DNA of 64,000 nucleotides from the NCBI GenBank assembly GCA_934446475.1, contig CAKSEH010000001.1:62001-126000 (forward strand). Reading direction: 5' to 3'. This document shows, in pieces, positions 37,417-44,798 of the stretch. Under the pieces are notes generated by a model. It was not told where the DNA came from. It saw only the letters and a program-made list of their open reading frames with translations, and ran no database searches. Source of the DNA: an uncultured Eubacteriales bacterium (GTDB lineage Bacteria; Bacillota; Clostridia; Oscillospirales; Acutalibacteraceae). The translations under genes were made by a program, and so were the position numbers. How positions within the stretch are numbered: position 1 is the first letter of the stretch; each line of letters starts with the position of its first letter.

Positions 37417-38745
37417 ATGGCGAAAAAAGAAAGAATACTTCGTCCCGTAAAGCGTATAAAAGGCGGAGTCAGACTCCCCCATTTTAAGAATACCGCAGAA
37501 AATGAAACGGAAAATTTTAAGCCTGACTGTGTTGTGATCCCGTTGCTTCAAAACATCGGTGCCCCCTGCCTGCCTACTGTTATGAAGGGCGACAAAGTGT
37601 TTGTAGGAACCGTGATTGGCGAGAGTGACGCTTTTGTCAGTTCGCCTGTTCATTCAAGTGTTTCGGGAACGGTAAGGGAAACCGTTAAACGAGAAATCGG
37701 CGGCAGGTCTGTTGACTGCATAGTTATTGATTCCGACGGTAATTTTGAGCCTGACCCCAAACTTAAACCGTTCGAAGTGAATTCTGCCGTGGACTTAGCG
37801 AAAGCCGCAAGAAGATGCGGTCTTGTAGGCTTAGGCGGAGCAGGATTTCCTACCCATATCAAACTTTCCCCGCCAAAAGACAGTAAGATAGATACTCTTA
37901 TAGTAAATGCAGCCGAATGTGAGCCTTACATAACCTCGGATTACAGAGAATGTATGGAAAATCCGGAGGATATATTAAACTGCATATATCTGATACTTGA
38001 CAAGCTAAGCCTTGAAAGAGTCGTAATATGCGTTGAAAGCAATAAACCGAAAGCTATTGAAAAACTCTATGAAATGGCTGCTGACAGGCGTGATACCGAC
38101 GACCGTGTCAAACTTATGCGTCTGCCGACAAGCTATCCTCAGGGTGCTGAAAAAGTCATTATTTATTCGGCGACAGGCAGAAAACTGCCGATAGGAAAGC
38201 TGCCGAGCGATGTCGGCTGTCTTGTTATGAATATAACAAGTCTCGGAACGCTTTACCGATTTATTAAATCCGGTATGCCGCTTACTCAAAAAAGAGTTAC
38301 GGTTGACGGCACGGCGGTGAAAAAGCCTGTAAATATTATGACACCTATCGGAACGCCTATATCGGAGCTTATAAAGCTTGTAAATGTCCCCGAGGAAGAT
38401 GTAAGCTCGGTTATTATGGGCGGACCTATGATGGGAAACGCCGTTTGCGACACGGATTCGGTGATAGAAAAGCGAACAAATGCCGTTCTTATTATGAGGG
38501 AAGAAAAACCTGCTCGGGTAACACCGTGCATACGGTGCGGAAAATGCGCCAGAGCCTGTCCTATGAGACTTTTCCCCGCAAGAGTCGAATCTGCATACCG
38601 TTTTTTAAAAACCGAGGACTATAAAAAACTCGGCGTTAATTACTGTATGGAATGCGGAAGCTGCTCATATGTATGTCCGGCGAAAAGACCGCTTACACAG
38701 ATAATGAGGGTTGCCAAAGCCGAACTGAGGAGGGCCGAAAAATGA
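37417..38745 (+). CDS. rnfC: Rnf complex subunit RnfC
   Basis: 443 aa peripheral subunit of the ferredoxin:NAD+ oxidoreductase, carrying the NADH/FMN site and two 4Fe-4S clusters. GLVGLGGAGFPTHIKLSPP, NAAECEPYIT and GTPISELI follow the NuoF/RnfC fold; CIRCGKCARACPMRL and CMECGSCSYVCPAKR bind the clusters. Start fixed by GGAGG six bases before the ATG at 37417. Upstream, TTGTAA (37359-37364) with TATCAT (37382-37387, 17-bp spacer) is a weak promoter candidate. First gene of rnfCDGEAB. Confidence 0.96.
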   Translation: MAKKERILRPVKRIKGGVRLPHFKNTAENETENFKPDCVVIPLLQNIGAPCLPTVMKGDKVFVGTVIGESDAFVSSPVHSSVSGTVRETVKREIGGRSVDCIVIDSDGNFEPDPKLKPFEVNSAVDLAKAARRCGLVGLGGAGFPTHIKLSPPKDSKIDTLIVNAAECEPYITSDYRECMENPEDILNCIYLILDKLSLERVVICVESNKPKAIEKLYEMAADRRDTDDRVKLMRLPTSYPQGAEKVIIYSATGRKLPIGKLPSDVGCLVMNITSLGTLYRFIKSGMPLTQKRVTVDGTAVKKPVNIMTPIGTPISELIKLVNVPEEDVSSVIMGGPMMGNAVCDTDSVIEKRTNAVLIMREEKPARVTPCIRCGKCARACPMRLFPARVESAYRFLKTEDYKKLGVNYCMECGSCSYVCPAKRPLTQIMRVAKAELRRAEK

Positions 38746-39662
38746 AAAAGATTTTAAATGTCGCTTCTTCGCCGCATATGAGACATTTTGACAGTACACG
38801 CAGTATAATGTTCGATGTTATACTGGCTCTGTCCCCTGCCGCCGTAAACGGATGCATTCTCTTTGGATTTCACGCATTTTTTGTTTTGCTTACTTCGGTA
38901 GTTTCGGCGGTTTTATTCGAATATTTATGGAATGTTATACTTAAAAAGCCGCAGTCCGCAGGAGACCTTTCCGCTGTTGTGACGGGGTTGCTTTTAGGGC
39001 TTAACCTGCCGCCGAAAACCCTGCTTTGGATAGCGGCTTTGGGAAGTTTCATTGCGATAATAGTCGTAAAGCAAATGTTCGGAGGACTCGGTCACAATTT
39101 CGCAAATCCCGCCATAGCGGCGAGGATCGTGCTTCTCGTCTCGTTCCCGTCTGTTATGACAACATTTACCGAACCCCTCACAAAGGCAGTTTCTTCTGCA
39201 ACTCCGCTTGCATCAAACGGCACCGATATTTCCCTCAGGGCTTTGTTTTTCGGCGGTCATTCGGGATGTATAGGTGAAACAAGCGCATTTCTTTTGCTTA
39301 TAGGCGCTGCGCTTCTTATGATAAGAGGTATTATTTCTCCTGTTATCCCCGTTTCGTTTATAGGTTCGTTTGCCCTGCTTACGGCGTTATCCGGCGGAGA
39401 TGTTTTAAAACAGGTTTTAATGGGCGGTCTTATTTTGGGAGCTGTTTTTATGGCGACGGATTATGTCACCACTCCGACCACTGCTCTCGGCAAGCTTATA
39501 TTCGGTCTCGGCTGCGGAATTATAACCTTTGTTATAAGGCATTTCGGGAATTTGCCCGAAGGCGTTTCATATTCCATTCTTATAATGAACATACTCGTGC
39601 CCCATATCGACAGGCTTACTTTCTATAAACCTTTCGGGGCAAAGGAGGCTGATAAAATATGA
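38742..39662 (+). CDS. rnfD: Rnf complex subunit RnfD
   Basis: 306 aa NqrB/RnfD membrane protein with about nine helices. The flavinylation segment is DYVTTPTTALGK (FMN covalently attached to Thr, as in NqrB). SPHMRHFDSTRSIMFDV is the conserved N terminus. ATGA overlaps with rnfC and rnfG. Confidence 0.95.
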   Translation: MKKILNVASSPHMRHFDSTRSIMFDVILALSPAAVNGCILFGFHAFFVLLTSVVSAVLFEYLWNVILKKPQSAGDLSAVVTGLLLGLNLPPKTLLWIAALGSFIAIIVVKQMFGGLGHNFANPAIAARIVLLVSFPSVMTTFTEPLTKAVSSATPLASNGTDISLRALFFGGHSGCIGETSAFLLLIGAALLMIRGIISPVIPVSFIGSFALLTALSGGDVLKQVLMGGLILGAVFMATDYVTTPTTALGKLIFGLGCGIITFVIRHFGNLPEGVSYSILIMNILVPHIDRLTFYKPFGAKEADKI

Positions 39663-40255
39663 ACCGTATAAAGGAATTTTACAAAAAATACGGGAAGGAC
39701 CTCATAGTTCCGACAGCAGTTATGGTTTGTATATGTCTTATTGTAACTCTTGCGCTTGCGGTTACTGATAAAGTCACTTCCCCGAAAATAGAAGAAATAA
39801 CAAAGAAAAATACCGAAAACTCTATGAAAACCGTTATGAAAGCCGAAAGCTACAGTGAAAAGACACTAAAGCTTGAAGGTAAAACAATTACATACTATGT
39901 CGCAAGCAACAAAAATGAAAAAATAGGTTATATTTTCGTTGTTGACCAGAACGGTTACGGCGGTTCGGTAAGCGTTATGACGGCGGTAAATACCGACGGC
40001 AGTATAAAAGCCGCCTATGTTCTCGATGTTTCGGATGAAACGCCGGGGCTCGGCAAAAACGCCGCAAAGCAAGAATTTTACTCGCAGTTTGCAGGCAAAT
40101 CGGACGCTGTTTCGGTTGTTAAAAATAACCCTAATGAAAAAAACAATGAGATAAAAGCGGTTACCGGCGCTACAATAACTTCAAAAGCCGTTGCAAGAGC
40201 GGTAAACGACGCTCTGACTTATGCGGAAAAAATAATTTCCGAGGAGGGCAACTGA
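39659..40255 (+). CDS. rnfG: Rnf complex subunit RnfG
   Basis: 198 aa with one N-terminal membrane helix and an extracytoplasmic FMN-binding domain. The covalent flavin motif is VTGATITSKAV (S/T-G-A-T-x-T), and DETPGLGKNAAKQEF is also conserved. Confidence 0.95.
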   Translation: MNRIKEFYKKYGKDLIVPTAVMVCICLIVTLALAVTDKVTSPKIEEITKKNTENSMKTVMKAESYSEKTLKLEGKTITYYVASNKNEKIGYIFVVDQNGYGGSVSVMTAVNTDGSIKAAYVLDVSDETPGLGKNAAKQEFYSQFAGKSDAVSVVKNNPNEKNNEIKAVTGATITSKAVARAVNDALTYAEKIISEEGN

Positions 40256-40256
40256 A

Positions 40257-40952
40257 ATGGCTGAAAAGAATTTCAAATACTTTACAAACGGCATATTAAA
40301 CGAAAACCCCGTTTTAAGGCTTGTTCTGGGCACCTGTCCCACCCTTGCCATAACCACTTCCGCTAAGGACGGCATAGGAATGGGGCTTGCCGCAACAGCA
40401 GTTTTAATCTGCTCAAATGCGGTTATATCGCTGCTAAGAAAGGTTATCCCCGACAAGGTGAGAATTCCTGCTTTTATAACCGTTATAGCAGGGTTTGTAA
40501 GCGTTGTGCAGATGCTTGTGAAAGCATTTGCACCGGCAATTGATAAATCTCTCGGAATTTATCTGCCCTTGATTGTCGTAAACTGCATTATTCTCGCAAG
40601 AGCGGAAATGTTTGCCTCTAAAAATCCTGTTTTACCCAGTATTCTTGACGGACTCGGTATGGGCATAGGATTTACCGCAACGCTCACACTTATGGGTCTG
40701 ATAAGAGAATTGCTCGGTGCGGGAACGGTTTTCGGACTCAATGTCACGGCGAACCACATCACTCCGATGACGGTGTTTTTACTGCCTCCGGGCGGATTCT
40801 TCGTTTTCGGTATGCTCGTTGCCGCATCAAATGCACTTGCAAAACGGCAGGGCAAAAAACCGGTTATGCATTTAGGTTGTGAAAACTGCCCGTCTAAGGC
40901 AAGCTGTAAGTCGACGGTCTGCGGAAATGAGGAGGTAAGCGAAAATGAATAA
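40257..40952 (+). CDS. rnfE: Rnf complex subunit RnfE, with Cys-rich tail
   Basis: 231 aa, six helices, with the RnfA/E core (NPVLRLVLGTCPTLAITTSA, LGIYLPLIVVNC). Unlike a minimal RnfE it ends in an extra hydrophilic tail of about 30 residues with four Cys (GCENCPSKASCKSTVC). The conserved Cys in LGTCPTLA pairs with that of RnfA to hold the intramembrane Fe-S centre. GGAGGG serves as RBS; the gene overlaps rnfA by 8 bp. Confidence 0.93.
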   Translation: MAEKNFKYFTNGILNENPVLRLVLGTCPTLAITTSAKDGIGMGLAATAVLICSNAVISLLRKVIPDKVRIPAFITVIAGFVSVVQMLVKAFAPAIDKSLGIYLPLIVVNCIILARAEMFASKNPVLPSILDGLGMGIGFTATLTLMGLIRELLGAGTVFGLNVTANHITPMTVFLLPPGGFFVFGMLVAASNALAKRQGKKPVMHLGCENCPSKASCKSTVCGNEEVSENE

Positions 40953-41526
40953 TGTCACCGTTATTTCAATAGTTATCGCAGGATTGCTCACAAGTAATAT
41001 GACCCTTTCAAAATTCCTCGGTATATGCCCGTTCCTCGGTGTATCAAAAAAGGTAAATACCGCCTTTTCTATGGGAGTTGCCGTTACTCTTGTTATGGTC
41101 GTTGCAGCCGCTGTTACCTGGCCGATAAACTATTTTATCCTTTCCCCACGCTACGAATATCTCCAGACCCTTGTTTTTATTCTTGTTATAGCGGCAATAG
41201 TTCAGCTTATAGAAGTTTTACTGAAAAGATTTATAAAACCTATATATGAAGCTCTCGGTATCTATCTTCCGCTTATAACAACAAACTGCGCCGTACTCGG
41301 AATTACGGTTATAAATGTTCAAAACGGATATGATTTCATATTCTCCGTATTAAACGCACTTTTTGCGGGACTTGGATTTTTGCTTGCTATGATACTGTTT
41401 TCGGGTGTCAGAGAAAGGCTTGAAACGGCAGACATCCCGGAATTTATGAAGGGGCTGCCGATAACGCTTGTCGCCGCATCTCTTGTATCCCTTTCATTCC
41501 TCGGCTTTGCCGGAATAGGAGGTTAA
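40945..41526 (+). CDS. rnfA: Rnf complex subunit RnfA
   Basis: 193 aa, six helices, in inverted topology to RnfE (LSKFLGICPFLGVSKKV with conserved Cys, LGIYLPLITTNCAVLG with a second). GAGGAGG is nine bases upstream, inside the 3' end of rnfE. Confidence 0.95.
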   Translation: MNNVTVISIVIAGLLTSNMTLSKFLGICPFLGVSKKVNTAFSMGVAVTLVMVVAAAVTWPINYFILSPRYEYLQTLVFILVIAAIVQLIEVLLKRFIKPIYEALGIYLPLITTNCAVLGITVINVQNGYDFIFSVLNALFAGLGFLLAMILFSGVRERLETADIPEFMKGLPITLVAASLVSLSFLGFAGIGG

Positions 41527-41530
41527 GAAT

Positions 41531-42307
41531 ATGGATATTTTCATTCCTGTTTTGGTTGTTTCGGTTATAGGGCTTATTGCAGGGCTCGGGCTTTCGTTGG
41601 CGGCAAAGTTTTTTGCAGTACCGGTAGACGAAAAGCAAGAGAAGATCAGGGAATGTCTCCCCGGAGCCAACTGCGGTGCCTGCGGTTACTCGGGGTGCGA
41701 CGGTTACGCCGCCGCTATAGCATCGGGAGAAGCAACACCCGACAAATGCGCTCCGGGCGGAGAATCGGCGGCAAAAGCTCTTGCAGAGGTTTTGGGGGTT
41801 CAAATAAAGTCCGATAAAAAAGCAGCGTTTGTTGCCTGCGGAACTAACTGTGAAAAAAGCAGCAGAGATTTTGCTTATTCGGGTATGACAAGCTGTACTG
41901 CGGCAAGTCTTATACATTCAGGTCCCCTTTCCTGCAAATTCGGCTGTATCGGTTTCGGAGACTGTGTAAGGGTCTGTCCGTTTAATGCCATCACCTTAAA
42001 TGAAGGCCATCCGGTCATCTGCGAAGATATATGCACCGGTTGCGGAAAGTGTTCTGCAGTATGTCCTAAGTCTCTTATAAGCCTCATAAGCACCGATATT
42101 ACCGCCAGAATTGCCTGCTCAAACAAAGAAAAGGGCGCATCGGCGGCAAAAGAATGCAAGGTGTCCTGCATAGCCTGTATGCTGTGCGAAAAAAACTGCC
42201 CCGTGGGAGCAGTCAAAGTTGTTGATAATCTTGCGGTTATCGATTATTCCCTTTGTACCGGATGCGGAAAATGCAAAGAAGTTTGTAAACGCAAGGTAAT
42301 TGTTTAA
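41531..42307 (+). CDS. rnfB: Rnf complex subunit RnfB
   Basis: 258 aa ferredoxin-accepting subunit: an N-terminal membrane helix, the 4Fe-4S domain CLPGANCGACGYSGCDGYA, then polyferredoxin motifs (CIGFGDCVRVCPFNAI, CTGCGKCSAVCPKSLI, CIACMLCEKNCPVGAV, CTGCGKCKEVCKRKV). It hands electrons from reduced ferredoxin, such as that made by PFOR, to the rest of the complex. Last gene of the operon, 4 bp after rnfA, followed by a terminator. Confidence 0.96.
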   Translation: MDIFIPVLVVSVIGLIAGLGLSLAAKFFAVPVDEKQEKIRECLPGANCGACGYSGCDGYAAAIASGEATPDKCAPGGESAAKALAEVLGVQIKSDKKAAFVACGTNCEKSSRDFAYSGMTSCTAASLIHSGPLSCKFGCIGFGDCVRVCPFNAITLNEGHPVICEDICTGCGKCSAVCPKSLISLISTDITARIACSNKEKGASAAKECKVSCIACMLCEKNCPVGAVKVVDNLAVIDYSLCTGCGKCKEVCKRKVIV

Positions 42308-42341
42308 TAAAGCACCATTGTAAGCTGTGTGAAGTTAAAAT

Positions 42342-42381
42342 AAAAAAATCTGTGAGAGCCTAAGCTCCCACAGATTTTTTT
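42342..42381. terminator. bidirectional terminator between rnfB and radA
   Basis: Stem TCTGTG/CACAGA and GAGC/GCTC around one mismatch with a CTAA loop, flanked by seven A and seven T. It can serve both convergent operons; the last base of its T-tract touches the radA stop. Confidence 0.9.
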
Positions 42382-43747
42382 ATTTTATAAGGGAAATTGC
42401 CTCTTTAAGGCTCTTTACCGCTATCAATTCGATGTTTTCGGGTACGGAGGTTATACCCTTAAGGCAGCTTTTCGGGAGAACGCACTGCGTAAATCCGAGA
42501 CTTGCTGCCTCTTTGATTCTCGCCTGTGCTCTCGGAACGGTTCTGAGTTCGCCCGAAAGCCCGACTTCTCCGAACGCTATCAGCTTATCGGAAACGGGTA
42601 TATCTCTGAGTCCCGACACAAGCGACATACAAACCGCAAGATCGGCTGCAGGCTCGTCAAGCCTTAATCCGCCGACTATATTAAGATATGTGTCAAAATT
42701 CGAATAATAAAGCCCTATTCTTTTTTCAAGGACGGCAAGCAGCATATTAAGCCTGTTATAATCATATCCGTTTGAAACTCTCCTCGGATTTCCGAAACCC
42801 GTTTGTGTTACAAGCCCCTGTATCTCGGCGAGTATCGGTCTCGTACCTTCCAAAATGCAGGTTATACATCCGCCCGAAACATTGTTTATTCTGCCCGAAA
42901 GCAACATTGCAGACGGATTTTCAACGGGAGCAAGTCCCCTGTCGGTCATTTCAAAAACGCCTATTTCATTAGTTGAACCGAACCTGTTTTTTATTGCTCT
43001 CAAAATTCTGTAAGACTGATTTCTCTCACCCTCAAAATAAAGAACCGTGTCTACTATATGTTCAAGCACTTTAGGTCCTGCTATATCTCCGCCCTTATTT
43101 ACGTGCCCTACTATAAACACGGGTATATCAAGTGTCTTAGCCGTTTTAAGAAGCATATTCGTTGATTCACGAACCTGAACCAAACTCCCTGCCGATGACG
43201 ATATATCGGGTATTTGCAAAGTTTGAACCGAATCCACCATAACTATACCCGGGCGGTTGGCGTTTATATAATCGCACACCGAAACCGTGTCCGTTTCTGA
43301 TATAACAGATACATTTTCGCCCTCAACCCCGAGCCTTACCGCTCTGAGTTTAAGCTGTGCCGCAGATTCTTCACCGGAAACATAAAGCACGCTGAGTTTA
43401 CCTTTAAGTTTCTCGCACATCTGCATAAGTATCGTCGACTTGCCTATTCCGGGATCTCCGCTTAAAAGCACAACCGAGCCTTTTACTATCCCTCCGCCGA
43501 GCACTCTGTCAAGTTCCGCTATATCGGTCGTAAATCTGTGTTCATCCGAAGGGTCTATATCATAAAGCGGCCTTGCCTTTATACTGCCGGAATAGTTTAT
43601 ATTAAAAGAGGACGAGACATTTTTAGGTGATGACATATGCTCCTCAAGCGTATTCCATTCTCCGCAAGACGGACATTGACCCATCCATTTAATGCTTTCG
43701 TATCCGCAGTTTGTGCAAACAAATACGGTTTTTGATTTCCCTGCCAT
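42380..43747 (-). CDS. radA: DNA repair protein RadA
   Basis: 455 aa RecA-like branch-migration ATPase. N-terminal zinc finger (CTNCGYESIKWMGQCPSCGE), Walker A GDPGIGKST, the RadA-specific KNRFG (IKNRFGSTNEIGVFEM), and a C-terminal Lon-protease-like domain (LRDIPVSDKLIAFGEVGLSG). Length is standard. Its 3' end touches the shared terminator with rnfB; cwlD lies immediately upstream on the same strand. Confidence 0.97.
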   Translation of the reverse strand: MAGKSKTVFVCTNCGYESIKWMGQCPSCGEWNTLEEHMSSPKNVSSSFNINYSGSIKARPLYDIDPSDEHRFTTDIAELDRVLGGGIVKGSVVLLSGDPGIGKSTILMQMCEKLKGKLSVLYVSGEESAAQLKLRAVRLGVEGENVSVISETDTVSVCDYINANRPGIVMVDSVQTLQIPDISSSAGSLVQVRESTNMLLKTAKTLDIPVFIVGHVNKGGDIAGPKVLEHIVDTVLYFEGERNQSYRILRAIKNRFGSTNEIGVFEMTDRGLAPVENPSAMLLSGRINNVSGGCITCILEGTRPILAEIQGLVTQTGFGNPRRVSNGYDYNRLNMLLAVLEKRIGLYYSNFDTYLNIVGGLRLDEPAADLAVCMSLVSGLRDIPVSDKLIAFGEVGLSGELRTVPRAQARIKEAASLGFTQCVLPKSCLKGITSVPENIELIAVKSLKEAISLIK

Positions 43748-43762
43748 TTTAAACTTCCCCGT

Positions 43763-44467
43763 TTAGTTTTTAATATAATAATCATTTATTCCGCAGGCAA
43801 TAGCGAATGCCATTTGAGACTGATATTCTTCGTCTTTCAGCTTTTCAAGATCGTACTTGTTGCTTAAAAAGCCGCATTCGACTATAACTGCCGGAACCTT
43901 TGCATTTTTAAGAAGAAATGTTGCCGAAGTACCTTTTTTTACCGTTCTTGTGTTCTCGGGTTGGAGCATATCAACAACCCGTTTTTGAATGGCCTTGCTC
44001 AAGAACTCGGATTCTTTGAATTTCGGACTGTAAAACACCTGCGTTCCGCTTGCTGCCGAGGTTGTAAATTTATTAAGATGAATGCTGACATATATCGAAT
44101 CGGGATTTTTTTCCATAAGAAGCAGACGATTTTCAAGGTCGTTGCGTTTTCTCTTTGCAACGCTGCCGTCGATTTTATCCGTCGAATCGTCAGATGTTCT
44201 GGTCATAATCACCCTGAATCCGCACAGCGTTAAAAAATCCGAAAGTTTATTTGATATTTCAAGATTTATATTTTTTTCAACCGTGCCGTCCCCTGCGACA
44301 GCGCCGCCGTCAAACCCGCCGTGACCGGGGTCTATTATAACGGTGTTGCACTGAAAAGCGTCGGCTGACGCAGTTTTATACTCATTATCGTTCGGAAGCA
44401 AAATCGCTGTTATTCCGAGGCAAAAAACAACCGATAAAAAAACGGCTGCCTTGCGTTTAAGCGACAC
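43763..44467 (-). CDS. cwlD: N-acetylmuramoyl-L-alanine amidase, CwlD type
   Basis: 234 aa Amidase_3 protein with an N-terminal membrane/signal segment. Zinc ligands are in DPGHGGFDGG, the Glu of VEKNINLEI and SIHLNKF; the catalytic Glu is in VIVECGFLSN. CwlD makes muramic-delta-lactam in spore cortex with PdaA, so this gene argues for sporulation. Start is GTG with AGGGGTGG four bases upstream. A general-housekeeping amidase of the same fold is the alternative. Confidence 0.88.
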   Translation of the reverse strand: MSLKRKAAVFLSVVFCLGITAILLPNDNEYKTASADAFQCNTVIIDPGHGGFDGGAVAGDGTVEKNINLEISNKLSDFLTLCGFRVIMTRTSDDSTDKIDGSVAKRKRNDLENRLLLMEKNPDSIYVSIHLNKFTTSAASGTQVFYSPKFKESEFLSKAIQKRVVDMLQPENTRTVKKGTSATFLLKNAKVPAVIVECGFLSNKYDLEKLKDEEYQSQMAFAIACGINDYYIKN

Positions 44468-44580
44468 AGTACCACCCCTTTATTAAATTTCCGATAATCT
44501 AAAATATGAAAATTTAAAAAAGGATAGAACGCAATCTGCACCGTAAAATAAATTATATAAAAACCGAGCATCAAAAATTC

Positions 44581-44772
44581 CGATGGTTTGAGGTTATTAT
44601 AACTCAAAACCAAAGGTCGAAGAGCTTTGAGGCGGCTTTGCCGCTCGCCGCAGCGAAGTGCGGCGGTTTTGCCGTTTCAATGTTCTCAAACAAAAACAGT
44701 ATGTTTTTAAATGCGAATGCATTTCGTCGGTTGTGGAACGCCGACGGTTTGAGGTTATTATAACACAAAAAA
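44581..44772. repeat. pair of 31-bp direct repeats bracketing a hairpin-rich intergenic block
   Basis: Copies at 44581-44611 and 44742-44772 share a GGTTTGAGGTTATTATAAC core (161 bp apart, start to start). Each is a near-palindrome in the first copy (GGTTTGAG against CTCAAAACC). Between them lie GC-rich hairpins (GCGGC-TTT-GCCGC, CGCCGC with GCGGCG) and a palindromic AAATGC/GCATTT. The block occupies most of the 330-bp gap between ecf and cwlD genes and codes for nothing. It looks like an intergenic repeat mosaic; no protein gene or promoter is supported in the gap. Confidence 0.55.
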
Positions 44773-44798
44773 GAGCGGCTGTAAACTCAAAATAAGAA

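Noticed and set aside
44581..44772. Small CRISPR array
   Set aside because: Only two repeat copies, separated by about 130 bp of hairpin-rich DNA, with no cas genes nearby.
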